Of a DNA stretch of 64,000 bases, positions 24,107 through 33,284 are shown piece by piece. Source of the stretch: Streptomyces sp. ISL-87 (GTDB taxonomy: Bacteria; Actinomycetota; Actinomycetes; Streptomycetales; Streptomycetaceae); contig NZ_JAGGOY010000045.1 in assembly GCF_018614095.1 (NCBI RefSeq), forward strand, positions 2,107-66,106, read 5' to 3'. Within the stretch, counting starts at the first letter, position 1. Every line of letters begins with the position of its first letter. Below the pieces are notes generated by a model. The model was not told the origin of the DNA, made no database searches, and worked only from the letters and a program-made list of their open reading frames with translations. Both the position numbers and the translations under genes were made by a program.

Positions 24107-24321
24107 TGCGCCTCCCTGGACATACGAGTCTTTTCATCATGAGCTGAACACCAGGCGGGGAGCGCACGTCGATTCAGTCAAATGTCAGGCGATAATGGCG
24201 AGTTACCGGCAAGCGCGGGCCCGGTATGGGGCCGAGGATCCCCATGGGGTGACTGTTGCGCGTGCGTGAACAGGGAAGTCGGGCCCGGCGGGACCGGACC
24301 GGCTGCTGGTTATCATCCGTT

Positions 24322-25596
24322 GTGACTGGTATCGCCGCGCCCGACCGCCCCCGGCGGCGGATATTCGCCGACCTGACGCCGCTCCGCACCTCCCCGCACT
24401 ACCGGCGGCTGTGGGTCGGCGGCACCATTTCCTGGACGGGCCAGGCGATGACCGCCCTCGCCATCTCGCTCCAGGTCTACGAGATCACCGGATCCAGCTT
24501 CTCCGTCGGACTGGTAGGGCTCTTCACGCTCGTCCCGCTCGTCGCCTTCGGGCTCTACGGCGGAGCCATCGCCGACACCGTGGACCGGCGCAAGCTCGGC
24601 CTCTACAGCGCCATGGGCCTGACAGGGCTGTCGATCGCGCTGGCCGGCGCCGCGCTGCTGGACCACCACCGGGTCTGGCTGCTGTACGCGGTCGTCGCGC
24701 TCCAGGCGGTCTGCGGGGCGCTGAACGGGCCGGCCAGGTCCGCGATGATCCCCCGGCTGCTGCCGCGCGAGCAGCTGCCCGCCGCCAACGCGCTGAACTC
24801 GGTGACGATGACCTCCGGGGTGATGGTCGGCCCGGCGCTCGGCGGGCTCGTCGTCGGCTGGTGGGGCTACCAGGTGGCGTATCTGATCGACGCCGTCACC
24901 TTCACCGCGGCCCTCTACGCGATGTGGCGGCTGCCGTTGATGAAGCCCGAACGGGAGGACGGCTCGGCGCCCGGCGAGCGCGGCCGGGCCTCGGTGCTCG
25001 ACGGGCTGCGCTTCCTCGGGACCCGGCCCAACATCCGGATGACCTTCTTCTCCGACATGGCCGCCATGGTGCTGGCCCACCCGAAGGCGCTGTTCCCGGC
25101 GATCGCCGTGCTCTGGTACGGGGGCGACGCGAAGACGGCCGGCCTGCTGGTGGCGGCGCCCGCGATCGGAGCGCTGCTGGGCGGGCTGTTCTCCGGCTGG
25201 CAGGGGCGGATCCGCCGGCACGGGCTGGCGATCCTGCTCTCCGTCGCCGCCTGGGGGCTGGCCATCGCCGTCTTCGGGCTCACCCGGAACCTGTGGCTCG
25301 GGCTGTTCTTCCTGGCCGTGGCCGGGTTCGCCGACACCACCTCGATGGTGTTCCGCTCCACGATGATGCAGGCGGCCACCCCGGACGAGATGCGGGGCCG
25401 CCTCCAGGGCGTCTTCATCGTGGTCGTCGCGGGCGGGCCCCGGCTCGGGGACTTCCTCGCCGGGACCGTCGCCGACCTCACCTCCCCGGGTGTGGCGATC
25501 ACGGGCGGGGGGCTCGCCTGCGTGCTCGTCCTGGCGCTGCTCGCCCTGCGGTGGCGGGGCTTCGCCCGGTACGACGCCAGGTCGCCGCAGGCCTGA
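24322..25596 (+). CDS. MFS transporter (EntS/MFS_3-like)
   Basis: 424 residues from a GTG at 24322; the longer frame to 24256 adds an unlikely basic stretch. About 12 helices. The family features are LTPLRTSPHYRRLWVGGTIS before helix 1, GAIADTVDRRKLGLY (motif A) between helices 2 and 3, and the motif RSAMIPRLLPREQLPAANAL. This last is typical of the enterobactin-exporter-like group, which pumps siderophores or drugs. It ends 14 bases from the convergent cupin gene. Confidence 0.87.
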   Translation: MTGIAAPDRPRRRIFADLTPLRTSPHYRRLWVGGTISWTGQAMTALAISLQVYEITGSSFSVGLVGLFTLVPLVAFGLYGGAIADTVDRRKLGLYSAMGLTGLSIALAGAALLDHHRVWLLYAVVALQAVCGALNGPARSAMIPRLLPREQLPAANALNSVTMTSGVMVGPALGGLVVGWWGYQVAYLIDAVTFTAALYAMWRLPLMKPEREDGSAPGERGRASVLDGLRFLGTRPNIRMTFFSDMAAMVLAHPKALFPAIAVLWYGGDAKTAGLLVAAPAIGALLGGLFSGWQGRIRRHGLAILLSVAAWGLAIAVFGLTRNLWLGLFFLAVAGFADTTSMVFRSTMMQAATPDEMRGRLQGVFIVVVAGGPRLGDFLAGTVADLTSPGVAITGGGLACVLVLALLALRWRGFARYDARSPQA

Positions 25597-25610
25597 CCGG
25601 GCCGGCCGCG

Positions 25611-25976
25611 CTACGCGTCCACCGGCTCCCGGGTGCGGGGGCCGGGGGTGCTTCCGGTGTTGGCGGTGCCGGCCGGCTCGAACAGCAGGATCGACACCTC
25701 GCCGTCGGCGGCCGGGCAGTGCTCCACCCCGCGCGGGACGACGTACAGCTCGCCGGGGTTCAGGACGACGTCCCCGTCCCGGAGGCGGATGGTGAGGGTG
25801 CCGCTCACGACGAGGAACAGCTCGTCGGTGTCCTCGTGGGTGTGCCAGACGAACTCGCCCTGGAGCTTGGCGGCCTTGACCTCGTAGTCGTTGATACGGG
25901 CGATCCGGCGCGGGGCCCACTGCTCGGTGAAGCCGGCCAGTTTCTCCGCGATGTTCACTGCGCGCTGTGTCGTCAT
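25611..25976 (-). CDS. Small cupin protein
   Basis: 121 residues from the ATG at 25976. Cupin motif 1 is WHTHEDTDELFLVVSG (His-x-His, Glu) and motif 2 is NPGELYVVPRGVEHCP with the third His, so a metal site is likely. The role is unknown; such proteins are isomerases, dioxygenases or sugar-binding proteins. It is divergent from an AraC regulator 49 bases away, which may control it. Confidence 0.87.
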   Translation of the reverse strand: MTTQRAVNIAEKLAGFTEQWAPRRIARINDYEVKAAKLQGEFVWHTHEDTDELFLVVSGTLTIRLRDGDVVLNPGELYVVPRGVEHCPAADGEVSILLFEPAGTANTGSTPGPRTREPVDA

Positions 25977-26025
25977 GCGGACAGGCTGCCGGGGCGGGGG
26001 CGGGTCGGTCTTGTACGTTCCTGAC

Positions 26026-26877
26026 ATGGTCGGGATACGTCCGCGCAGTACGGTCTCCGCCTGGCAGCCGCCGGTGCCGGGCATCGCCGAGGTCTTCCAC
26101 GCCCGTTTCACCGACCATGCGTACCCGGCCCATGTGCACGACACGTGGGCGCTGATGATTCTGGACGGCGGACGCGTCGACTTCGCCCTCGACCGGGAGC
26201 GGCACGGCGCCGGGGTCTCGGATTCGGTGGTCCTGCTGCCGCCCGGGGTGGTCCACGACGGGCGGACCGTCACCGAAGCCGGGTTCCGCAAGCGGGTGCT
26301 GTACCTGGACACGTCGGTGCTGCCGGAGGGGCTGGCCGGGGCGGCCGTGGACACGCCGCTGCTGCGCGACCCCGCGCTGCGGGAGCGGGTGCACGGGCTG
26401 CACCTGGCGCTGGGGTCGGGAGCGGGAGCGGGAGCGGCGGCGGTGGCGGTGCCGGCCGAGGGGTTCGAGGCGGAGTCGCGGCTGGCCTTCGTACAGGAGC
26501 GGCTGTGGCGCTGGCTGGCGGGGCGCGAGGGGCCGGCGGCGTACGAGGCGCCGGGCGAGGGGGTCGCCGTACGGCTGCGCGAGCTGCTCGACGCCAGGGT
26601 GGCCGAGGGGATCACCCTCCAGGAGGCGTCGGCGGAACTGGGTCACGTACATCCCACACACCTGATCCGCAGCTTCCGGCGGGCGTACGGGCTGCCCCCG
26701 CACGCCTACCTGACCGGGCGGCGGGTGGACGCGGCGCGGCGGCTGCTCCTGGCCGGGATGCGGCCGGTGGAGGCGGCGACGGCGGCGGGGTTCTACGACC
26801 AGGCGCACCTGGCGCGGCACTTCGGGCGCCATGTGGGGACCAGCCCGGCACGGTTCGCCCGATCCGGCCTGGCGTGA
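26026..26877 (+). CDS. AraC-family transcriptional regulator
   Basis: 283 residues from the ATG at 26026. The N-terminal half is an AraC-type cupin sensor (YPAHVHDTWALMILDGG). The C-terminal 100 residues hold two helix-turn-helix units: ITLQEASAELGHVHPTHLIR, then SFRRAYGLPPHAYL, and RPVEAATAAGFYDQAHLARH with the closing FGRHVGTSP. A Gly/Ala-rich linker of variable repeats lies between (GSGAGAGAAAVAV). It probably regulates the divergent cupin gene. Its stop overlaps the GTG of the fragment that follows. Confidence 0.93.
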   Translation: MVGIRPRSTVSAWQPPVPGIAEVFHARFTDHAYPAHVHDTWALMILDGGRVDFALDRERHGAGVSDSVVLLPPGVVHDGRTVTEAGFRKRVLYLDTSVLPEGLAGAAVDTPLLRDPALRERVHGLHLALGSGAGAGAAAVAVPAEGFEAESRLAFVQERLWRWLAGREGPAAYEAPGEGVAVRLRELLDARVAEGITLQEASAELGHVHPTHLIRSFRRAYGLPPHAYLTGRRVDAARRLLLAGMRPVEAATAAGFYDQAHLARHFGRHVGTSPARFARSGLA

Positions 26878-27044
26878 AGGCGAGTTGGGACAACGTGGAG
26901 GGGATGGCGGTCGCCGGTTACGAGGGCGGCAACCGGCTGCGGCTGCTCCTCGTCAGCGATGACAACGAGCTGCCGCAGCAGATCACCCCGGTCACCCGCC
27001 TGTACACCGCGGACGTACGGCTCCCCGCGCGCCGGTGGCGGTAG
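26874..27044 (+). pseudogene. C-terminal fragment of a phytase-like esterase protein
   Basis: 56 codons from a GTG that overlaps the AraC stop. The peptide WDNVEGMAVAGYEGGNRLRL, then LLVSDDNELPQQITPVTRLY, resembles the last blade of esterase-like phytase-domain proteins, where NxEGMA and LVSDDN are conserved. No upstream part of that family is present, so I read it as a remnant; a small coupled gene is the alternative. Confidence 0.5.
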
Positions 27045-27068
27045 GCCGGGGCCGCCGCCCGTCGGCGC

Positions 27069-27548
27069 CTACGCGAGCCAGAGGGCGCCGCGGCGGTGGC
27101 GTGCGGGCGGGATGTCCGCGTCCTCGGCGCGGGCCAGGTCGAGCGGGGCGCCGCGCCGGCTGCCGATGAGGCGGACCAGCGACCGGGCCTCGGCGCGCAG
27201 CCGCTGCCGGGCCCGGCGCTCCTCCTGCGCGGCCATGACGGCCACGGAGGAATCGCGCAGCAGCCGCGGCAGCCGGCTGATCCGGACGCGGCGGCGGGTG
27301 GCCTCCGGCCGGACGCGGCGTCCGGCCCGCTCCGCCTCGGCGAGGCGGCGTGCGCTGAAGCGCAGATCGCGGACGACCACGCTGAGGAGCGGGGCACCGG
27401 GGCCGGCCCAGGGCCCTGCCCCGGCCCAGGGCCCTGCCCCGGGCCCGGTCTCGGTCTCGGTCTCGGCCCCGGGCTCGGCCCCGGGCTCGGCGAGATCGGC
27501 GGGGTGGTGGATGTGGCGGGATCGGATGTGGTGGGCGGTGCGTGACAT
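27069..27548 (-). CDS. Arginine-rich protein of unknown function
   Basis: 159 residues. The N-terminal 50 are low complexity (ETETETGPGAGPWAGAGPWA) and come from tandem DNA repeats at 27405-27490. The rest is strongly basic and helical (RRRVRISRLPRLLRDSSVAV, QEERRARQRLRAEARSLVRL), suggesting nucleic-acid or membrane-surface binding. No family is recognised. The frame is open throughout and reads in the same direction as its neighbour. Confidence 0.6.
   Translation of the reverse strand: MSRTAHHIRSRHIHHPADLAEPGAEPGAETETETGPGAGPWAGAGPWAGPGAPLLSVVVRDLRFSARRLAEAERAGRRVRPEATRRRVRISRLPRLLRDSSVAVMAAQEERRARQRLRAEARSLVRLIGSRRGAPLDLARAEDADIPPARHRRGALWLA
27405..27490. repeat. Tandem short repeats inside a coding region
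   Basis: Two perfect 18-bp copies of GGCCCAGGGCCCTGCCCC (27405-27440), then GGTCTC three times (27447-27464), then two GGCCCCGGGCTC copies. All units are multiples of three, so the frame survives changes in copy number. Confidence 0.9.
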
Positions 27549-27633
27549 GGGTGACTCCCGGGTCAGGGCCGCCAGGTGAGTCCTGGCGGTACCTACCGGA
27601 AGGCGTGCGGGCCGTCTCCGCGAGGGTGGCCGC

Positions 27634-29037
27634 TCATGCGGAAGCCCCGGGCGGCTTCGGGCCGACCACGCCGCGGGCCACGCCCAGGGCGACCAGGTCC
27701 TGGGGGCGGATGCGGAGTTGGTCCGCGGTGGCCGGGGCGTCCTCCGGGGGGCGCTTGAGGATGGCCGCCGCGAGCTCCGGGGCGATCACCGAGAAGTAGC
27801 TGTCCGGGGTGACCCAGGTGTTGCCCGGCGCGGCCAGCGCGAGGGCGCCGCCCGAGCCGCCCTCCCCGATGACCAGGGTGGTCACCGGGACCGAGGCCGC
27901 CGCGACCGCCGTGAAGGTGTCCGCGATGGCCGCGCCGGCGCCCGCGTGCTCGGCGGCGGTGTCGTTGGCCGCGCCCGGGGTGTCCACCAGGGTGAGCACC
28001 GGGATCCCGAGCCGGTCCGCGAGGCGGATCACGCGCGCCGCGGTGCGGTAGCCCGCCGGGCGCGTGGCGGTGCCGCACTGGGCGGCGTAGGCGACGGGCC
28101 GCCCCTCCCGCAGCCCGAATCCGCAGAGCATCCCGGGGTCCGTGCCGCCGGCCCGGTCCCCTGAGAGGGGGAGGCGGAGGGTGAAGTACGCGTCGAGGTA
28201 CGCCTGCGCGTGCGGGCGGTCCGGGTGGCGGGCCTGTTGTACGGCGTCCCAGCCGGTTGGCGGAATCGGGTCGTCGCCGTCGCCGTCGCCGTCTTGCGCT
28301 TCTTGTACGTCTTGTACGTCGCCCAGCGCGGCTGGGGGCGGGGCCGGCTGGGCGGGGCTGGGCGGGGTGAGGAGGCGGAGCCAGTCGGCGACGGTCCCGG
28401 CCAGGTCCACGGGGGGTACGACGGCGTCGACGTGCCCGGCCGCGTACTGGCCCTCGGCGCTGTAAGCCGCCGGATCCGCGTCCGCCGGCCGTACGCGGGA
28501 GCCGGCGAAGCCGACCTGGGCGCCGGGGAGGGCGAGGATGACGTCCGCCCCCGCGCCGAGGGTGGCCCAGCCGCCGCCGGTGGTCGGGTCGCGAAGGACG
28601 GCGATCTGCGGGACCCCGGCGGCCCGGGTGAGCACGCACTGGCGGGCCACGCGCTGGAGTTGGGTCAGCGCGAGCATGCCCTCCTGCATCCGGGAGCCAC
28701 CGGTGGCGATGAGGGACACGAGGGGGAGGCGGTGCGTGCGAGCGTGCGTGTACGCGGCTTCGAGCCGGTCTCCGGTGCGTTCGCCGAGGGACCCGCCGAG
28801 GAAGCCGAACTCGAAGGAGATCAGGGTGGCTTCGGCGCCGCCGATGCGGGCGGTGCCGGTGACGACGGACTCCTCTTCGCCGGTCCGCCGCGCGGCGCGG
28901 GCGCGGGAGTCGTCGTAGCCGGACCAGGCGAGGGGGCCGTCCGGGGGCGAGTCCCTTTGTGGTGCGGGGAGTTCGGTGAAGCTGCCGGGGTCGGTCACGG
29001 AGGCGATGGCCGCACGGGCCGAGAGGCGGGTCGTCAC
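27634..29037 (-). CDS. Acyl-CoA carboxylase carboxyltransferase (fused beta-alpha)
   Basis: 467 residues. The first half has the beta-type crotonase fold (ATGGSRMQEGMLALTQLQRV). The second half has the alpha-type (VIGEGGSGGALALAAPGNTW, preceded by LTLVDTPGA). The enzyme would carboxylate acetyl- or propionyl-CoA with a biotin carrier subunit encoded elsewhere. It has no N-terminal zinc ribbon. A variable Asp/Ala-rich segment splits the domains (about residues 240-262). In Streptomyces similar single-chain proteins occur as accessory copies beside the main AccA/AccB system. It stands alone. Confidence 0.85.
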   Translation of the reverse strand: MTTRLSARAAIASVTDPGSFTELPAPQRDSPPDGPLAWSGYDDSRARAARRTGEEESVVTGTARIGGAEATLISFEFGFLGGSLGERTGDRLEAAYTHARTHRLPLVSLIATGGSRMQEGMLALTQLQRVARQCVLTRAAGVPQIAVLRDPTTGGGWATLGAGADVILALPGAQVGFAGSRVRPADADPAAYSAEGQYAAGHVDAVVPPVDLAGTVADWLRLLTPPSPAQPAPPPAALGDVQDVQEAQDGDGDGDDPIPPTGWDAVQQARHPDRPHAQAYLDAYFTLRLPLSGDRAGGTDPGMLCGFGLREGRPVAYAAQCGTATRPAGYRTAARVIRLADRLGIPVLTLVDTPGAANDTAAEHAGAGAAIADTFTAVAAASVPVTTLVIGEGGSGGALALAAPGNTWVTPDSYFSVIAPELAAAILKRPPEDAPATADQLRIRPQDLVALGVARGVVGPKPPGASA

Positions 29038-29100
29038 GGGGTCACCCTAGGGGGTGAGCGCGGGTGGTCCTGGTCGGGTCGGCGGTGGGTGTGGCGGGGG

Positions 29101-29829
29101 TCATGGGAGGGGGAAGGCGATCTTGAGCGCGTAGGCGGCGACGAGACCGTGGCCGAGGCGAAAGGTCCAGATGCGGGCGGCGGGGGAGATCTTGTCGGCG
29201 GCGAATGCGCCGAGGGCGACGAGGGTCAGCTGCCAGAGGAGCGAGGCGAGGGCTACGCCGGCGAGGAAGGCGGCGGCGGTGGGCGGGGTGCGCAGGGTGG
29301 TGGCCTGGGCGGTGGTGAGGGCGGCGAAGTAGAGGGCGGTGGTGGGGTTCACCGCGGTGAGGCCGACGTACCGCGCGAATGTCTTGGCCGGCCCTGGCCG
29401 CCTTGGCCCCGGCCCCGGCCCGTGTTCCGACGCCGGCCCGTTCCCGAAACCGGGGCTCCGCCCCAGCCCCCGCGCCTCAAACGCCGGCGGGGCTGGATGG
29501 GCGGGCGCCGCTGGGGCTGGGGCTGGGGCTGTGCGGGAGGCGGTGGCGCGGGTGAGGCCGTGGGTGGCGAGGGTGAGGAGGACGGCGGCCGAGGTCAGGC
29601 GGAGCCAGGCTTCGACCGGGGTGACGTGGGAGGCGACCCAGGGGCCCAGGGTGGTGGCCAGTGTCGCGTAGCCGAGGTCCACCGTGGCGATTCCCGCGGC
29701 GGCGGCCACCGCCGCGCGGCGGTATCCCATCGCCTGCTGGAGCAGCAGCACGCTCATCGCACCCATCGGCATCGCCACGCCCAGGCCCGCGACCGTGCCC
29801 GCCAGGGCCGGTGTCAACAGTTCGCTCAT
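29101..29829 (-). CDS. LysE-family amino-acid exporter
   Basis: 242 residues from the ATG at 29829. Six or so helices; the LysE/RhtB motif near the start reads PALAGTVAGLGVAMPMGAMS and the second half has FARYVGLTAVNPTTALYFAA. A long Pro/Gly-rich cytoplasmic loop separates the halves (SPGFGNGPASEHGPGPGPRR). It should export amino acids. It is divergent from an AsnC/Lrp regulator 70 bases away, the classic pairing for this family. Confidence 0.9.
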   Translation of the reverse strand: MSELLTPALAGTVAGLGVAMPMGAMSVLLLQQAMGYRRAAVAAAAGIATVDLGYATLATTLGPWVASHVTPVEAWLRLTSAAVLLTLATHGLTRATASRTAPAPAPAAPAHPAPPAFEARGLGRSPGFGNGPASEHGPGPGPRRPGPAKTFARYVGLTAVNPTTALYFAALTTAQATTLRTPPTAAAFLAGVALASLLWQLTLVALGAFAADKISPAARIWTFRLGHGLVAAYALKIAFPLP

Positions 29830-29899
29830 GGAGGGGAGGGTGCGGGAGCGGCCCGGAAACGGGGCGGCGAATATCGGGCGCCACTGCGAGAATCGCGGC

Positions 29900-30340
29900 A
29901 TGGACCGCCTCGACAGGGAAATCCTCGGGATTCTGGCGCAGGAAGCGCGGATCTCGTACCGGGACCTCGGCGTCCGTGTCGGTCTCAGTGCCAACGCCAC
30001 CGCCGACCGGGTGCGCCGGATGCGGCGGGACGGGGTGATCCGGGGCTTCACCGTCATCGTGGATCCGGCCGCCGATACGCGGGGCGGCCTCGTGGTCTTC
30101 ATCGACCTCACCCTGCGGCAGGAGACCACCAACGAGGAGTTCGAGCGGCGGGTCGCCAAGCTCCCCGGGATCACCGAAGTCGTGCACGTGACGGGGGAGT
30201 ACGACTACCTGGTGCGTGCCCGCGCGGCTGATCCGGCCGCGCTGGACGCACTGCTGCGCAGGCTGAAGGGGGAGGCGGGGGTGGCCCAGTCCAATACCCG
30301 GATCGCGCTGCGTGCCGCCGACCGGCCACCCGGGCGGTAA
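29900..30340 (+). CDS. Lrp/AsnC-family regulator
   Basis: 146 residues from the ATG at 29900. An N-terminal helix-turn-helix (LDREILGILAQEARISYRDL, VGLSANATADRVRRM) is followed by the ligand-binding RAM domain (GLVVFIDLTL; the GEYDYLVRARAADP turn). It probably senses an amino acid and controls the divergent LysE gene. The frame stays open upstream to 29684, but only as antisense of lysE. A triplet-like run (GTAGTAGTAGT) follows its stop. Confidence 0.92.
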   Translation: MDRLDREILGILAQEARISYRDLGVRVGLSANATADRVRRMRRDGVIRGFTVIVDPAADTRGGLVVFIDLTLRQETTNEEFERRVAKLPGITEVVHVTGEYDYLVRARAADPAALDALLRRLKGEAGVAQSNTRIALRAADRPPGR

Positions 30341-30376
30341 GTAGTAGTAGTCGTAGGAGGAGCAGCAGGAGCAGTA

Positions 30377-32028
30377 CTAGAGAGGTGACTCCCAGGTCAC
30401 CGTCGTGCCCCGGGTATCCGACTCCGTGCGGCCGTCGTCCGTCACCGTCAGGCGGACCCGCGTCGGGACCGCGTCCACCTCCACGTCGATGGACGTGACC
30501 CCGCTGCGGCGGTGGGCAGCGGCGAGGGCGCCGCGCAGGGCGGAGAGGAGGTCGGCCGCGACCGGTTCCGGGAGCAGCGCGTCCACCGGGCCGGCGAAGT
30601 GGACCGATGGCTGGAAGCCCAGCAGGACGGCCGCGCCGCCCGTCTCCCGCAGTACCCGGCCGCGGAAGGTGGTCGGGGCGTCCGTCGGCGGCTGCTGGAG
30701 CGCGAAGATGGCCGTACGGACCTCCTGGATGGTGGAGTTCAGTTCGTCCACCGCACGGCTGAGTTCGTCGCCCACGGTTTCCCCGGTGGGGGCGTTCGAC
30801 GATCGGCGCCGGGTGCTCTCCAGCATCATCCCGTCGCGAACAGCCGCTGGACCACCAGGTCGTGCAGGTCCCGCGCGATCCGGTCGCGGCCTTCGTAGAC
30901 CGCCAGTTGCTCGCGGTCGTGCTGCGCGTCCGCCAGTACGAGGGCCAGCGCGGCCTGGGAGGCGAACTGCGAGGCCAGCAGCCGGTCCACCGCGTCGTAC
31001 GGCGGGCCGCCCCGGGCGCGCGGCAGGGCGAGGGTGCCGATGAGCTGGCCGCCGCTCTGGAGGGGGAGCATCATGCTCGGCCCGAAACGTTTCCGTACGT
31101 GGGTCGTCATCCGGGGGTCCGTCGCCGAGTCCTCGATGAAGACCGCTTCGCCGCCGAGGAGTTGTTCCAGCACCGCCGAGCCGGGGGCGATGGTGGTGCC
31201 GACCAGGTCCCCGGGGTCGCCGTGGGTGGAGGCGGCCACGATCTCCATGCCGCCCTCGGGGGTCGGCTGGAGCACCACTCCGGCCGCCGCGTCCGCCAGC
31301 AGCCGGGCCCGTTCGGCCACGCACATCAGCGCGTCCGCCGCCGGGCGGCCGGCCAGCAGGGTGGTGGTCACGGCGGCGGCGCCCTCGATCCAGCGTTCCC
31401 GGCGGCGCGCGGTCTCGTACAGCCGGGCGTTGCCGATCGCTATGCCCGCCTGCGATGCCAGTACGCGCAGCAGGGCGAGGTCGGCGTCGTCGAACGGGCC
31501 GCCGCCCCGTTTTTCGGTGAGGTAGAGGTTCCCGAAGACCTCCGTGTGCACCCTGATGGGGACGCCGAGGAAGCTGCGCATGGGCGGATGGCCGGGTGGG
31601 AAGCCGACCGAGCGTGGGTCCTTCGTCAGGTCGTCCAGCAGGAGGGGGCGGGGGTCGGTGATCAGGGCGCCGAGTACGCCGGAGCGGCCGTCGGGCAGCC
31701 GGGGGATCGCGGCCCGTTCCGCCTCGGTCATCCCGGCCGTGAACAGCTCGGTCAGCCTGAGGCGCTCGGGGTCGATGACCCCGAGCGCCCCGTACCGGGC
31801 CGCTCACAGCTTGGCCGCCGATTCCACGAGGTGCTGGAGGGTGGCGTGCAGCTCCGGCTCGGAGCCGACGCTGAGGACCGCCTCCAGGAGCATCGGGAGG
31901 TTCGACGGTTCGGCTGCGTCCGTATCCGTATCCGCGTCCGTGTTCGCGCCGCCGCGCGTGGCTACGTCGGTGCCCGGGTCCGTGGCCGCGTCACTGCCCG
32001 CGTCCGCGTCCTTCGGGTTCGGCGTCAT
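30377..32028 (-). pseudogene. GAF-domain sensor histidine kinase, decayed
   Basis: The remaining coding order is a Thr/Asp-rich N-terminus, SVGSEPELHATLQHLVESAA, a first GAF domain (ARYGALGVID to AGIAIGNARL), a second GAF domain, and the HisKA_3 box DRIARDLHDLVVQRLFATG followed by an ATPase remnant. There are two lesions: an in-frame TGA at 31804-31806 (between AAKL and AARYGALG) and a one-base deletion in a G-run near 30830-30832, just after FATG. The ATPase domain is also poor: the usual N-box REALxN reads RGALAA and the G-box region is missing. The ATG overlaps the MreB-like stop (ATGA). Confidence 0.85.
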
Positions 32029-33062
32029 TCGGCCAGCGGGTTGAGAACCATAGGGGCGATTTTCCCTTCGAGCATCGCGCCGAGACCGAGTACGGCGCAC
32101 ACGTCCGGCCGCTCCGCGATGGCGACGGGCATTCCGGTCGCGTCCCGCAGCATCTGGTCCAGCCCCGGCAGCAGGGCACTGCCGCCCACCATCATGATCC
32201 CCCGGTCCGTCAGGTCGGCGACCAGGTCCGGCGGGCAGTCCCGCAGCACCTTGCCGATGCCGTCGAGGACGGCGGTCAGCGGGGTGTGGATGGCGTCCCG
32301 TACGGCTGCGGTGTCCACGTGGACGGAGCGGGCCAGTCCGGTGGCCACGTCGCGGCCGTGGATCAGGGTGGAGGCGGGGCCCTCGGAAGTGATGCCGTTG
32401 CCGTGCAGGGCCAGCTGGAGCGGCCGGACGGCCTGGCTGGGCAGCATCAGCTCGTGCGCGTGCCGCAGGTGCTGGACCACGGCGTGGTCGATGGCCTCGC
32501 CGCCCACCGGGATCCGCTCGGCGGTGACGATCGAGCCGAGGGAGAGGACCGCCACCTGGGTGGCCGCGGCCCCGCACACCATGATCATCGTCGCGGTCGG
32601 CTGCTCCACGGGCAGTCCGCAGCCGACGGCCGCCGCGATCAGGGTGTCGACCAGTTCCACGCGGCGGGCGCCGAGCCCGACCAGCGTCTCCACCGTCGCG
32701 CGCTGGGCGAGCGGATCGGCGTCGTGCGGGGTGCAGGCGGCCGCCCGCAGCCGGGGCTTGCGGCGCAGGGCGCGCCGCAGCTTCTCGCCGAGGAGGTGAC
32801 GCAGCATCCGCTGGGCCATCTCGATGTCCACGACGGTGCCGCCGGAGACGGGGCGCACGACCCGGATGTAGTCGGGCGTGCGGCCGGTCATCCGTTCGGC
32901 GAAGGTCCCGACGGCGATGAGTGCACCGGTGCGTGTGTTCACCGCGGCGACGCTGGGCTCGTCGACGACGAGGCCGGCGCCCTTGACGTACACGCGGGTC
33001 CTGGCCGCGCCCAGGTCGACGGCGACGTGGCAGCGGCGCAACTGCTCAAGACTGACGGTCAC
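32025..33062 (-). CDS. MreB-like actin-fold protein
   Basis: 345 residues from a GTG at 33062 with GGGAGGAT just ahead; an upstream frame to 33116 adds an unlikely N-terminus. Actin/MreB signatures are VAVDLGAARTRVYVKGAGLV at the N-terminus, VRPVSGGTVVDIEMAQRMLR, PVGGEAIDHAVVQHLR (second phosphate loop region) and IMMVGGSALLPGLDQML near the end. Streptomyces has MreB-like proteins apart from the mre operon whose roles in spore wall or growth are debated. It is coupled to the decayed sensor kinase downstream. Confidence 0.87.
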   Translation of the reverse strand: MTVSLEQLRRCHVAVDLGAARTRVYVKGAGLVVDEPSVAAVNTRTGALIAVGTFAERMTGRTPDYIRVVRPVSGGTVVDIEMAQRMLRHLLGEKLRRALRRKPRLRAAACTPHDADPLAQRATVETLVGLGARRVELVDTLIAAAVGCGLPVEQPTATMIMVCGAAATQVAVLSLGSIVTAERIPVGGEAIDHAVVQHLRHAHELMLPSQAVRPLQLALHGNGITSEGPASTLIHGRDVATGLARSVHVDTAAVRDAIHTPLTAVLDGIGKVLRDCPPDLVADLTDRGIMMVGGSALLPGLDQMLRDATGMPVAIAERPDVCAVLGLGAMLEGKIAPMVLNPLAE

Positions 33063-33284
33063 GGCAGATCCTCCCGAGAGCGCTGACGCAAGAAGACCGG
33101 CGACTGCCGGTTGCATTTCATATCTTCTCGGGCGAATGGGTCATATCGCCCGTTGTGCTGCTCCGGTCGGGGCGGGCCGAGGGGGCGCCGAGGGTGCTGC
33201 ACGGGGGTGGATTTCTGTACCGACAGGCAGCGCCATGCGCACACCGACCGCGCTACTCGCGCGTAACAAGGTATAGGGGGACCC

